From positions 1-39,343 of the IMG/VR virus record IMGVR_UViG_3300036846_001291: DNA of 39,343 nucleotides; one strand, written 5' to 3'. Shown in pieces: positions 8,508 through 16,418 of the stretch (positions are counted from its first letter, which is position 1; every line of letters starts with the position of its first letter). Position numbers and translations under genes: made by a program. The DNA is from a virus. The notes beneath the pieces are model-generated. The model did not search any database. It saw only the letters and a program-made list of their open reading frames with translations, and was not told the origin of the DNA.

Positions 8508-8731
8508 GGGATCACCTGAAGAAACGCGACGTTCGAGCGGTGCACCACCACGTCGCCGTCGACGGGCGTCGGGGCGCTCGCGGCTTTGAGGAGTTCGGCG
8601 TTCACGAGGACGAGCCACGCGCCGCGCGCGCGCCAGAGCACGCCCTTGATCGCCGTCGCGGGGTCGTCCTTCAAGTTGACAATGACGACCCGTAACAGGC
8701 ACGGCGGTCGCCACCACCACGTCCATCGCAT
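8504..8731 (-). CDS. Small conserved protein upstream of portal
   Basis: This 75-residue protein has a tryptophan-rich start (MRWTWWWRPPCLLRVVIVNL) and a beta-rich core ending in VAFLQVIP. It lies between TerL and portal, where small accessory proteins of unknown function are common in HK97-like phages. A GTG one codon upstream is an alternative start. Confidence 0.7.
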   Translation of the reverse strand: MRWTWWWRPPCLLRVVIVNLKDDPATAIKGVLWRARGAWLVLVNAELLKAASAPTPVDGDVVVHRSNVAFLQVIP

Positions 8732-8777
8732 CACCGAACCACGGTGGGTCAGTGTGCGAACAGTCGGGCTCGCAGGT

Positions 8778-8963
8778 CTACTTTGGGAATCTTTTCTGCC
8801 CGGCCGCGGCGGCGGCGAGGTCCCGGCGGATCCGCTCGGGCAGGCCGACGCGGTCCTCGTGCGCGCGGGCGAGCGTCGCGTCGTACAAGCGCGAGGGCAT
8901 TTTCACCGTGACCGGCACGGTTTCGTCGTCGTGGTCGAGGGGCGGGCGTCCGGTTTTCTTCAT
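8778..8963 (-). CDS. Small ribbon-helix-helix-like protein
   Basis: This 61-residue basic protein contains a strand (VPVTVKMPSRLYDATLARA) followed by helices (EDRVGLPERIRRDLAAAA), the pattern of CopG/Arc-type ribbon-helix-helix DNA binders. The ATG at 8963 is preceded by a good GAGG ribosome-binding site. It lies 14 bases downstream of TerL. A role in late-operon regulation is possible but inferred. Confidence 0.65.
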   Translation of the reverse strand: MKKTGRPPLDHDDETVPVTVKMPSRLYDATLARAHEDRVGLPERIRRDLAAAAAGQKRFPK

Positions 8964-8976
8964 GGGCCTCAATCCT

Positions 8977-10641
8977 TTAGGCGAACACGAGCACGGGGTC
9001 CTCGGCGGCGTTCGACGCGTCGAGCGCGGCGAGCTTGCGCCCCATCAGCGCGGCGATCACGGGGTCGATCCGGCCGCGGCTGCGTTTCTTCACCGGGTAA
9101 ATGTTGTCCTTGCCGTCCTGTTGGACGACGACGTTCGACACGCACCACGCCATCAACGGGTCGCCGCCCGCGTCGACGAGGCCGTCGAGCACGTCAGCCT
9201 CGAAATCCTTCGCGGGCGCGCTCATTTGCTGCAAGGTCTGCGGAATTTCGACCGGCGTGAACCCCGCGTCGGCGAGGTCCTTGATCAAGTTGCCCGCGTT
9301 CCAGGGATCGATCCCGATTTCGCGCACCTCGAACTGCGTCGCCGCCTCGCGCACGAGGGCGAGTACCCGGTCCTGATCGATCCGGTTGCCGGGGTTCGTG
9401 CGCAGGCTCGGCCCGAGCCACTGCTGATAGGGCGCGCGGTCGCGGTGCGCGCGCTCGTCGAGCGTGTCGGCCGGGGTCAAGCACCACGGCACGATCCGCC
9501 ACGCCCGGCGGGTGGCCGTCGGCCGGAACACGAGTACGACGGCGGTCAGGTCGATTTTGCTGCTCATGTCAATGCCGATCCAACAGGGCTCGCCGCGCAA
9601 CGTGTCGAGCGTCCACACGGTTTGCCCGGCGCGCCACCCGTCGAGCGACAACCACGGCACCGCCGCGTTGACCCACAAATTGAGGCGCTTCTGTTGGAAC
9701 GCCGCCGCGGCCGACGGCATGTGGATCGCCTTGGTGGCGAGCGCGCGCAGGTCGGCGGGTTTGACGCTCACGCCGTAGTTCGGGTTCGCCTTGCGCCAGG
9801 TGCGCTCGGCGCGCCAGTCGTCGCCCGGATCGGCGTGCGCAATAAACGCGAAGAACGTGTCGTCGACGATCACGCGATCGAGCACCTTGCACGCGTAGTC
9901 GTGTTGGTCGCCGCACGGCGACACGGGATCGGTACCCGCGGTCGTGATCTGGAAATTGAGGGGTTGCGCGCGCGCGCCCGTCGCCGTTTCGATCACGTCG
10001 ATCATGGCGCGGTTCTTCTGCGCGTGGAATTCGTCGTTGATGATCAGACTCGGGTTGAGGCCGTCGGTCGAATCCGAATCCGCGCCGAGGGGTTCGAGCT
10101 TCGAGGCGGTGTCGGCGCGGTGCAGGTTCGCGAGCAGGACGGCGATCCGTGAACGCAGGCCCGAGGCGAGCACGAGTTGCTTGCAGTCGTTGAACACGAT
10201 CTTCGCTTGATCGCGTTTCGTCGCAATGCAATACCCCTCGGCCCCGGCCTCGCCGTCGAAAAACGTCACGTAGAGCGCCACGAGCGCCGCTTCGAGCGAC
10301 TTGCCGTTCTTGCGCGGGAGTTCGTTGTAGGCGGTGCGAAACCGGCGCAGGCCCGTGTCGCGGTGGATCCAGGCGAACAAGGATCCGAGGCGGAACACTT
10401 GGTGCGGTTCGAGGAGGATCGGGTGCCCCGCCCAATCGCCCTTGTAGTGTTTGAGCTTGGCGGCGAACCGCACGAACCGCGCCGCGCGCACCTCGTCGAA
10501 CACGTAGGGGAACGCGCGCGTGCCCGGCCGGTGGCCGCGGTCGCGCAGGTGCCGCTCGCACGCGAGGCGATGGTACTTCCCCGCGAGCACGCGCCCCGCG
10601 ACGACGGCGCGCGCGTAGGCGTCGATCGACGCGAGACTCAA
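8977..10641 (-). CDS. Terminase large subunit
   Basis: This 554-residue packaging ATPase/nuclease has a Walker A-like motif LPRKNGKS at 108-115 and a Walker B segment LIINDE at 199-204. The C-terminal RNase-H-like nuclease shows acidic residues in WIGIDMSSKIDLTAVV and EIGIDPWN. It would cut concatemeric DNA and drive it into the prohead with TerS. The apparent start is a TTG at 10641 overlapping the TerS stop (TTGA). No ATG or GTG near the expected N-terminus gives the full domain, so the rare start may keep levels low by coupling. Confidence 0.95.
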   Translation of the reverse strand: MSLASIDAYARAVVAGRVLAGKYHRLACERHLRDRGHRPGTRAFPYVFDEVRAARFVRFAAKLKHYKGDWAGHPILLEPHQVFRLGSLFAWIHRDTGLRRFRTAYNELPRKNGKSLEAALVALYVTFFDGEAGAEGYCIATKRDQAKIVFNDCKQLVLASGLRSRIAVLLANLHRADTASKLEPLGADSDSTDGLNPSLIINDEFHAQKNRAMIDVIETATGARAQPLNFQITTAGTDPVSPCGDQHDYACKVLDRVIVDDTFFAFIAHADPGDDWRAERTWRKANPNYGVSVKPADLRALATKAIHMPSAAAAFQQKRLNLWVNAAVPWLSLDGWRAGQTVWTLDTLRGEPCWIGIDMSSKIDLTAVVLVFRPTATRRAWRIVPWCLTPADTLDERAHRDRAPYQQWLGPSLRTNPGNRIDQDRVLALVREAATQFEVREIGIDPWNAGNLIKDLADAGFTPVEIPQTLQQMSAPAKDFEADVLDGLVDAGGDPLMAWCVSNVVVQQDGKDNIYPVKKRSRGRIDPVIAALMGRKLAALDASNAAEDPVLVFA

Positions 10642-11141
10642 TGCGTCACGGGGGCCACGGGGGTGGATAGGGGAAGCGGCGCGTCGAACTCCGTAAACGC
10701 GTCGCCCCCCGGTCCCGGTCCATCCGTTTTGACACGTGAGCGGCTCGACGGCGTGAGCCCGAGTTCGGGCCACAACTTCAGACACCCGGCGAGCGCCTTC
10801 GTTTGAATCGACAACCACGGATTCGGCATCGCGTACCCGCTCGGGGATTTCAGCACGCGCGGGTACGCCTTCGCCCGCGCTTCGAGGTAGCGATCCCACT
10901 CCAGGCAGAGCGCGAGCAGGGCGGCGCGGTCGGCCTCGGTGACTTGCCTGCACGCGCGCAACATGGGCGCGAGGCGTCGCCACTCGGCCTGCGCGCCGGG
11001 GAGGTCCGCGAGTTCGCCCGGCGGCTCGTCGAACGTGTGGTCGACGGCGGGCGGCGCGGGCTCGGCCGCGTTGAGGGGCCGTCGACCCGCGTTCCCCGCG
11101 AGCTTGCGGTGCACCGTCGACTTCGGCTTGCGACCTCTCAC
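10638..11141 (-). CDS. Terminase small subunit, P27 family
   Basis: This 167-residue protein opens with the P27-family signature RGRKPKSTVHRKLAGN followed by GRRPLNAAEP, then a helical region (PGAQAEWRRLAPMLRACRQV, SIQTKALAGCLKLWPELGL). It recognises the packaging site and recruits TerL. The GTG start overlaps the methyltransferase stop. The C-terminus is Pro/Gly-rich. Confidence 0.9.
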   Translation of the reverse strand: MRGRKPKSTVHRKLAGNAGRRPLNAAEPAPPAVDHTFDEPPGELADLPGAQAEWRRLAPMLRACRQVTEADRAALLALCLEWDRYLEARAKAYPRVLKSPSGYAMPNPWLSIQTKALAGCLKLWPELGLTPSSRSRVKTDGPGPGGDAFTEFDAPLPLSTPVAPVTH

Positions 11142-12685
11142 GCGGGCACCACCTCGCCGTCTTTGCGGGCCTTCGCGCCCGTGAACGCTTCCCACCGATC
11201 GACGACGATCTGACAGTAGACCGGCTCCAGTTCCGCCGCGATCACCCGCCGCTCGCCGAGCTGCACCGCCGCGATCACCTCGGGCCCCGTGCCCGCGAAC
11301 GGCACGCCCACGAGGTCGCCCGGCGCGCTACTCGTGCGCAACGCCCGGATCATCATGGCGACGGGTTTCGGCGTCGCGTGCCCGAAGCGTTCCTCGCCGA
11401 CCACCCGCGGGAACGTCCACACGTCGGTCATCGTGTCGTGCCCGTTGTCGAAGAACGTCCGCGCCTCGCGCAGGCGCGCCGACAACTCGCGACGGTGCGT
11501 GTTGCCGCCCTCGCGCACGACGCCGAACACCCGGTCGAACAGGTCGGCGTACGGTTCGACGAACGCCCGGCCCTCGGCCGCGATCTGCAAGTGGCGGTAC
11601 TGGCGCTCGGCGATCGGGTGAAATTGCGAGGTCGTGAACCAGTGCCCGGCCATGTGCGTGCCGGTGATCCGGTTCACGTCGGTGTTCGTCCACCCCGCCT
11701 TGTCGCGCTCGGCGACGAGCCACGTGCGCAACGGGTCGTACCCCGGCCAATAGTCGGCCTTGTTTTGGTTGCCGAGAAACTGTTGCCCCCGCATCAGGAA
11801 CAAGCACCGCTCCGTGCACGGCGGATACGAGTGGCCGAGGTCCGACGCCATCCCGAACGCCGATCCCTTGTTCCACACGAGTTCGTTGCGCACCATGAGG
11901 CCCTCTTCGTCGCCGAGCCCGCCGCGCCACCACCACCGCCATAGATCGGGCGCGGTGCCCCACACGTACGCGCTCCCGTTGTCGGCGAGGACCGCGACCC
12001 ACGCGCGCCACCATTGCATCTGAAACGCGTCCAGGTGCGCGCCGTGCAAGTTGTCGTTCGCGATCCCGTCGGCCTCTTTCCCCATGCCGTAGGGCGGATC
12101 CGCGTGCAGGACGCTACACCGCTCGCCGCCGCTTAACTGCGCGACCGCCTCGGGGCGCGTGGTGTCGCCACAATACAGGCGGTGGTCGCCGAGCGCGATC
12201 ACGTCGCCGCGGGCGATCGCCGTGGTCCGCGGCGGCGGAATGTCCTCGGGATCCGAGTGGCCGCGGTGCAACGTCGCGGGCAGGATCGCGTCGAGTTCCT
12301 CGTCGGTGAAGAACGGCGCGAAGTCGAGGCCCTCCCGTTGATCGGCGGCGAGTTGGTCGACGTTCCACTCGGCCAACTCCGCGGTGCGATTGTCGAACAT
12401 CGCCAGGTCCCGCTTTTGCGCGTCGCTCAACCCGCGGCGGCGCACCGCCACGAGCGCGTCGCCCGCGGCCTCGACCACGTGGACCCGCACAATTCCCGCT
12501 TGGTGCGCCGCCGCGACGACGCCGTTCCCCGCGAGCACCGTGTCGTGTTCGTCGATCACGATCGACCGCGCCGGGCCGACGGCCCGTAATGCCGTGGCGA
12601 TCATGTCGACGTTGCGGGTGCCGTGCGTGCGTCGGTTCTTCGGATCCGCGACGAGCGCCGCGAGGTCGACTTCGTTTTCCGCCAC
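11138..12685 (-). CDS. ParB-domain DNA methyltransferase fusion
   Basis: This 515-residue protein has an N-terminal ParB/Srx-like domain (~1-110; GNGVVAAAHQAG at 53-64) fused to an amino-methyltransferase. The catalytic DPPYG motif (196-200) precedes the SAM-binding FAGTG motif (463-467), the circularly permuted order of beta-class N6-adenine/N4-cytosine methylases. The likely role is modification of phage DNA, for protection or packaging control. The GTG start at 12685 has a perfect GGAGG site upstream. It lies directly upstream of TerS, a position shared by many HK97-like phages. No partner restriction enzyme is visible. Confidence 0.93.
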   Translation of the reverse strand: MAENEVDLAALVADPKNRRTHGTRNVDMIATALRAVGPARSIVIDEHDTVLAGNGVVAAAHQAGIVRVHVVEAAGDALVAVRRRGLSDAQKRDLAMFDNRTAELAEWNVDQLAADQREGLDFAPFFTDEELDAILPATLHRGHSDPEDIPPPRTTAIARGDVIALGDHRLYCGDTTRPEAVAQLSGGERCSVLHADPPYGMGKEADGIANDNLHGAHLDAFQMQWWRAWVAVLADNGSAYVWGTAPDLWRWWWRGGLGDEEGLMVRNELVWNKGSAFGMASDLGHSYPPCTERCLFLMRGQQFLGNQNKADYWPGYDPLRTWLVAERDKAGWTNTDVNRITGTHMAGHWFTTSQFHPIAERQYRHLQIAAEGRAFVEPYADLFDRVFGVVREGGNTHRRELSARLREARTFFDNGHDTMTDVWTFPRVVGEERFGHATPKPVAMMIRALRTSSAPGDLVGVPFAGTGPEVIAAVQLGERRVIAAELEPVYCQIVVDRWEAFTGAKARKDGEVVPA

Positions 12686-12689
12686 AATC

Positions 12690-12813
12690 TAAAACCTCCA
12701 AATCTCCGCGGGCACCGACACCGGCCGGGGGGTGGCGCAATCCCTGCAACCCCTACCCACCCAAACCACTCAGGCCCGCCGCTCGTGAAATCGCGAAATT
12801 CGCGCCGGGGTAT
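12690..12813. other. Intergenic gap before the packaging operon
   Basis: This 124-base gap is one of the few breaks in the leftward gene chain. It contains the strong ribosome-binding site of the ParB-methyltransferase (around 12695-12700 on the - strand). I see no convincing promoter hexamers or terminator hairpin, but this is a logical place for a late promoter. Confidence 0.4.
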
Positions 12814-13029
12814 TCATCGCGGGGCCCTCGGTTGCCGTCGCGGGGCGATCAGGTGCCCCCCAACGGCCGCGAGGCCCACGAGCACCACGTCGCCGACGAA
12901 CGCGGCGCGGAACACCGCGGTGATCGGCACGTGCCGGGCGTCGAGCGCGTGAATCTCGACGGCGATCACGCCCCACGTGAGCACGAGCGCGACGAGGCAC
13001 ACGATCCACCCCGCCGTGTGGCGAGTCAT
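12814..13029 (-). CDS. Small two-helix membrane protein (possible holin)
   Basis: This 71-residue protein has two hydrophobic stretches (residues ~7-29 and ~42-62) and a basic C-terminus (APRRQPRAPR), the size and topology of a class II holin. There is no recognisable endolysin next to it, so the lysis role is only a hypothesis. The ATG overlaps the previous stop (ATGA). Confidence 0.65.
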   Translation of the reverse strand: MTRHTAGWIVCLVALVLTWGVIAVEIHALDARHVPITAVFRAAFVGDVVLVGLAAVGGHLIAPRRQPRAPR

Positions 13030-13235
13030 GCCAGTTGGCCTTCGTCGTCGCGCTCGTACTCGCCGCGTTCGAGGTCCTCGGCGATGTTCTCAATGGTGAA
13101 CGACGCGTGTCGGAGCCACGCCACGATCCGCGCGCGTTCGTTGCGCCGAATGACGGTGCTTTCCTCGGCCACGAACGCGCGGGCGTTGGCGGGATCCATC
13201 GAATCGCTCAACTTGTCGATCAGTCGTTGCGTCAC
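13026..13235 (-). CDS. Small helical protein (unknown)
   Basis: This 69-residue, mostly helical, charged protein has central RRNERARIVAWLRHAS and an acidic C-terminus rich in Glu/Asp. The GTG at 13235 is chosen because the preceding HNH gene ends 17 bases upstream. No family is recognised. Confidence 0.6.
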   Translation of the reverse strand: MTQRLIDKLSDSMDPANARAFVAEESTVIRRNERARIVAWLRHASFTIENIAEDLERGEYERDDEGQLA

Positions 13236-13251
13236 ACCGTGGCCTCGCGTT

Positions 13252-13605
13252 TCATTTTTTGCGGACGTTGCACGCGTTGCAGAGCGATTGCAGGTTCCGC
13301 GGATCGAGCAACGCCCCGCCCTCGCGCAAGGATCGAATGTGATCGACCACACGCGCGCGCACGCGCAGCCCCCGCTGCACGCACGCACTGTGCACGCCGT
13401 ACAACTTCCCGTCGCGGCGTTGGCCGCACCACGGAAACCGCTCGAGCCACGCGCGCGCGGTCGCGGCCCATTCGTCGGTGTAGCCCCGCGCGCGGGCCGA
13501 GCCGCGCGCCCGATCCGTGTCGCCGCGGTGCGCCGGGCATTTGCCCTCGCGCGTGAGCTTGCCGCAATGCGGGTGCGAACAGGGGCGCAGGGGGCTCGTG
13601 CTCAT
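13252..13605 (-). CDS. HNH endonuclease
   Basis: This 117-residue protein has zinc-ligand cysteines (CSHPHCGK, then CPAH) and the HNH core VVDHIRSLREGGALLDPRNL, completed by SLCNACN. Small HNH nucleases encoded beside terminase are known to assist genome cleavage during packaging in HK97-like and cos phages. Here it is separated from TerS by the methyltransferase and two small genes. The ATG overlaps the preceding stop. Confidence 0.92.
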   Translation of the reverse strand: MSTSPLRPCSHPHCGKLTREGKCPAHRGDTDRARGSARARGYTDEWAATARAWLERFPWCGQRRDGKLYGVHSACVQRGLRVRARVVDHIRSLREGGALLDPRNLQSLCNACNVRKK

Positions 13606-13805
13606 TCCAGGCCCGCGCGATCGGTTTTCACGCCGGGCGGGATCGCCTCGGCGGGGTCGGGGCGACCGGCGCGCGCGTCGCGCGTGGCGCGCGGCGGCAC
13701 CGTGACCCGCTGATAGACGTCGGTCCCGTCGGCACACCGCCACCGAATTTCGACGGTCTCGCCCTCGAAGGCCCGCACCGTGCGTACGAACGTCATGGGG
13801 GTCAT
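13602..13805 (-). CDS. Small beta-rich protein (unknown)
   Basis: This 67-residue protein has a beta-rich N-terminal half (FVRTVRAFEGETVEIRWRC) and a low-complexity Pro/Arg-rich tail. It overlaps both neighbours by 4 bases. No family is recognised. Confidence 0.6.
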   Translation of the reverse strand: MTPMTFVRTVRAFEGETVEIRWRCADGTDVYQRVTVPPRATRDARAGRPDPAEAIPPGVKTDRAGLE

Positions 13806-13990
13806 GGCGTGTCTTGTCGGTCCTCGCGCGACCAGACGACGGGCGACGCGTCGGGGAATCGGGCCCCGAGTTGATACGCGCGCCGGTTCGCCTCGGCCTG
13901 CTCGACGGCGAGCCGCTCGGGCGTGATCACGCCGTAGAGCATGACGCGGATCGTCACCCCGCCCGCGACGGCGTGCAGCGTGTACTTCAC
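13802..13990 (-). CDS. Small protein (unknown)
   Basis: This 62-residue protein starts at a GTG overlapping the upstream stop. It combines a beta start (KYTLHAVAGGVTIRVMLYGV) with one helix (EQAEANRRAYQLG). No function is recognised. Confidence 0.55.
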   Translation of the reverse strand: MKYTLHAVAGGVTIRVMLYGVITPERLAVEQAEANRRAYQLGARFPDASPVVWSREDRQDTP

Positions 13991-14193
13991 CGGGGCTCGC
14001 CCCTAGCCCGTGACAACGCGCGGGCGAGCCGGGCGATGGTCTCGGCGGCATACTCAAGATCGATCGCGGCGTCAGTAGCAATGTCGTGGCTCGTGAAGTA
14101 GCCCTCCACGTCTTCGAGGTGTGGACAGCCATCGCGGTACCACCGCGCTCGTTCACGCAACGTCTTCAGTGCGGGCGTCTCGGTGTCGGCCAT
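13987..14193 (-). CDS. Small acidic helical protein (unknown)
   Basis: This 68-residue protein is largely helical (ETPALKTLRERARWYRDG; AAIDLEYAAETIARLARAL). The start ATG overlaps the lipoprotein stop by one base (TGATG), so the two are probably co-translated. No family is recognised. Confidence 0.6.
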   Translation of the reverse strand: MADTETPALKTLRERARWYRDGCPHLEDVEGYFTSHDIATDAAIDLEYAAETIARLARALSRARGEPR

Positions 14194-14633
14194 CACTGCG
14201 CGCGCCATGTGCCGCTCACGGCCAGCGTGTTGAACGACCCGTCCGCGGCCGACGCCTCGCGAAACAACACGCCGTCGACAAAAATCTGCGCGGCCACAAA
14301 GGGCGACGCCGCCGCGAACGAGAACGCCATCGGGGTCACCTGGAACGAGAGAAAAATTTGCCCCTGCGTCGTGAACACGTCCGCGAGATACGGCAAGCCG
14401 CTCACCACCTCGGTGATCCCGTTCGTCGGATCGCTGTAGTCCAGGCGCGCCGAGGTGAGCGTGCCCGTCGCGCGGAACTCGATCGTGTGTCGGCCCGTCG
14501 TCGGCGTCGTGGTGGATCCCGGCGCGGTCGGGGTCGTCGAGATGCCGCTCGTGTAGAGGTTCGTATCGCCGCACGCGGCGGCGGCGAGCGCCGCCACCAC
14601 GGCGAGCGCCGCGACGAGTGTTCGCTGCTTCAT
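14193..14633 (-). CDS. Phage-encoded lipoprotein (MmpS-like beta-sandwich)
   Basis: This 146-residue protein has a classic lipoprotein signal: a basic start (MKQR), a hydrophobic core and a lipobox ending at Cys21 (LAAAAC). A Thr/Pro/Gly-rich linker (22-46) follows, then a beta-rich domain with the pattern HTIEFRATGTLTSARLDYSD and ending around AAQIFVDGVLFREA, as in MmpS-type secreted domains. It should be anchored to the cell membrane facing outward. A perfect AGGAGG precedes the ATG. Phage lipoproteins of this kind often block superinfection or change the host surface, which is inferred here. Confidence 0.85.
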   Translation of the reverse strand: MKQRTLVAALAVVAALAAAACGDTNLYTSGISTTPTAPGSTTTPTTGRHTIEFRATGTLTSARLDYSDPTNGITEVVSGLPYLADVFTTQGQIFLSFQVTPMAFSFAAASPFVAAQIFVDGVLFREASAADGSFNTLAVSGTWRAQ

Positions 14634-14752
14634 GCCGGTCCTCCTGCGTTGGTGGTTGAGAGCGCGCGCGTTGGCGGGGTGGGGCACCCGTGGCGCAAGC
14701 TGGAGGTCCAGCCTACGTTCCCAGTCACCGGCCCCCACCCGCGCCAATGTCG

Positions 14753-15373
14753 TCACGACGCCCGTTCCAGTTCGGCGAGCGCGTAGTCGCGCGCCCGGTT
14801 CAGGTGCGCCATTGCCACGTCGCTCCCCCCCACGTCGGGGTGGTGCTCGCGCGCCGCCTGCTTGTACACCGCGTCGAGTTGCGCGATCGAGGGCGACGCG
14901 TCGGCCGCGAACCCGAACACCGCGCGCCAGTTCGCCGCGGAGTCGGCCGGGAGCGCCTTGTAGCCCGCGAGCGCCTGCTCGATCGTGCCCACACCGTACC
15001 GCTCGACCCGGCGGATCGCTTCGATGTGCCCGGCGATCGCCGCGATATTGTCGGCCACGCGCAGAAACCGATCGCACGCGAGGACCGTTGCCTTGCCCTT
15101 GAATCGGAAATACACCGCTGCGCCTGGATCGGCGGGCGTTTCGTCGCCGCGGATCCGCCCGTCGAGGCGCAACGACACGTTCGACGAGAGCGTCGCCGCG
15201 AGGGCCCCGAGCCGATCGAGTTCGGTTTCGAGGCGCGTGAGCGCGTCGATCACGGAGAGCCGTACTTTGTAGCGGCGGAACGGCGCGTCGATCCGATCGC
15301 TCGGCCGCGTGCGCGTCCACCCGTTCGGCCATTCGAGCGGGTACCGCTTGACTGCTTCGTCGAGTTCCTTCAT
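14753..15373 (-). CDS. J-domain (DnaJ-like) protein
   Basis: This 206-residue protein ends with a J domain: helix II (SIAQLDAVYKQAAREHHPD) with the essential HPD at 178-180, then a short helix III. The first ~150 residues form an unknown helical region with conserved-looking tryptophans (PLEWPNGWTRT). It should stimulate host DnaK at a phage-chosen substrate. I use ATG 15373, which has an AAGG ribosome-binding site; a GTG at 15421 would add 16 residues. Confidence 0.85.
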   Translation of the reverse strand: MKELDEAVKRYPLEWPNGWTRTRPSDRIDAPFRRYKVRLSVIDALTRLETELDRLGALAATLSSNVSLRLDGRIRGDETPADPGAAVYFRFKGKATVLACDRFLRVADNIAAIAGHIEAIRRVERYGVGTIEQALAGYKALPADSAANWRAVFGFAADASPSIAQLDAVYKQAAREHHPDVGGSDVAMAHLNRARDYALAELERAS

Positions 15374-15448
15374 GTCGGCCTTCGTCGAACAACCCGAGTG
15401 GCCGACGTCGGTGTCGACCACTCGGGGCGGGGGGGGGTTGTCGGGGCC

Positions 15449-16093
15449 CTACTTCGGCTCAGGCACCGTGGGCTGGATCGGGTGCGACGGCCCGACGTTG
15501 CCCGGATCGATCGGCGGTGTGGGCGGCACCTCGGGGCCAACGGGTCCCCCTGCGGGCTTCCCGATCCACCCCCAGATGGGACTCCAGTACCACACCACCT
15601 TGCCCGACGGCCCCGGCACGCCACCGACCGGATGCGACGGCCCCCCGACCGGCCCTCCAGGGGTCGCGGGTGGCTGTTCCTCGCCGCCGCCCCCCGTCGG
15701 TGGCTGCGGCCACACCGACGGCGGAATCGGGTGCGTGGGCGCTCCCGGCCACCACGGCGGCAACGCAATCGGGGGCGTGGCGTAGCCGGGCCACGGGGCA
15801 TCGCCACCCCATGTGCCGAGCGGCGGGCGTCCAGGCGGCGTCGGCCACACGGTCGGCGGGATCGGATGACTCACCCACGGCGGCGGTCCCCCCGGCGCGA
15901 TCGGGTGCGACGGATACGGATCGATCGGTCCCCCGCTGATCACGGGGGGCCAGTAAATCGGATGCGCCGGTCGGCCGGGGGGTGGTTGCGGCATCGGCCC
16001 GCCGATGTCGACGTAGGGCGGGTTCGGCCCCGGCCAAATCGTGGGCTCCTCCCACGTCATCGTGCCGTGAATCGTGACCATGCGTGTCGGCAT
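15449..16093 (-). CDS. Pro/Gly/Trp-rich repetitive protein
   Basis: This 214-residue protein is dominated by proline, glycine and tryptophan, with degenerate repeats of the form HPI-x-P and V-W-P-x-P-P (for example HPIPPTVWPTPPGRPP and HPIPPSVWPQPPTGG). A more ordered tail contains WYWSPIWGWIG. Similar unexplained proteins occur in environmental phages. A good AGGGAG site precedes the ATG. There is no signal peptide or membrane segment, and the function is unknown; a structural or interaction-scaffold role is a guess. Confidence 0.8.
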   Translation of the reverse strand: MPTRMVTIHGTMTWEEPTIWPGPNPPYVDIGGPMPQPPPGRPAHPIYWPPVISGGPIDPYPSHPIAPGGPPPWVSHPIPPTVWPTPPGRPPLGTWGGDAPWPGYATPPIALPPWWPGAPTHPIPPSVWPQPPTGGGGEEQPPATPGGPVGGPSHPVGGVPGPSGKVVWYWSPIWGWIGKPAGGPVGPEVPPTPPIDPGNVGPSHPIQPTVPEPK

Positions 16094-16154
16094 TTTCGGT
16101 TCTCCCTCTTCGGTGTTTGGGGTTGCTCGATCGGTGTGCAGGCGCGTTCGTCTG

Positions 16155-16412
16155 TCACCGGCGGTGCTGAGCCGCGCCCGTCCGTTGCGCGTTCCGCGCG
16201 CACCGCGGCGCGGCCTTTTTTTGTATTCGTCGCAACAACTTTTCGACTTTTAACGCATTGGCAATCGCTTCAACGTTTCGACGATACCCACGGACTGCCA
16301 ACGCCCGCGCCCGTTGTCGGACACGGCGCGGGACGTAACCCCTCACCAAACTTGCGAGTTCCTCGTCACTCACAGGCAGGTAGTTCACGGGGTTCACAGG
16401 CAGGTCGTTCAC
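16155..16412 (-). CDS. Small basic helical protein (unknown)
   Basis: This 85-residue basic protein has a helical middle (VRQRARALAVRGYRRNVEAI) and an Arg/Ala-rich end. Its N-terminus is encoded by two copies of a 24-bp repeat, so the first residues repeat V-N-x-L-P-V and offer several GTG start codons. The first GTG (16412) overlaps the upstream stop. Confidence 0.6.
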   Translation of the reverse strand: MNDLPVNPVNYLPVSDEELASLVRGYVPRRVRQRARALAVRGYRRNVEAIANALKVEKLLRRIQKKAAPRCARNAQRTGAAQHRR

Positions 16413-16418
16413 GGGGTT
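16371..16418. repeat. 24-bp tandem repeat across a translation start
   Basis: Units 16371-16394 and 16395-16418 are identical except for one base. They span the stop of the upstream gene and the GTG starts of the downstream gene. Each unit supplies GTG codons in the same frame. Confidence 0.9.

Noticed and set aside
14193-15392. Long open frame continuing upstream of the lipoprotein
   Set aside because: The signal peptide and strong ribosome-binding site fix the start at 14633; upstream residues are a shadow of the J-domain gene.
15422-15448. G-rich stretch after the Pro-rich gene as a terminator
   Set aside because: No stem with a T-run was seen; the G-run fits the local composition.
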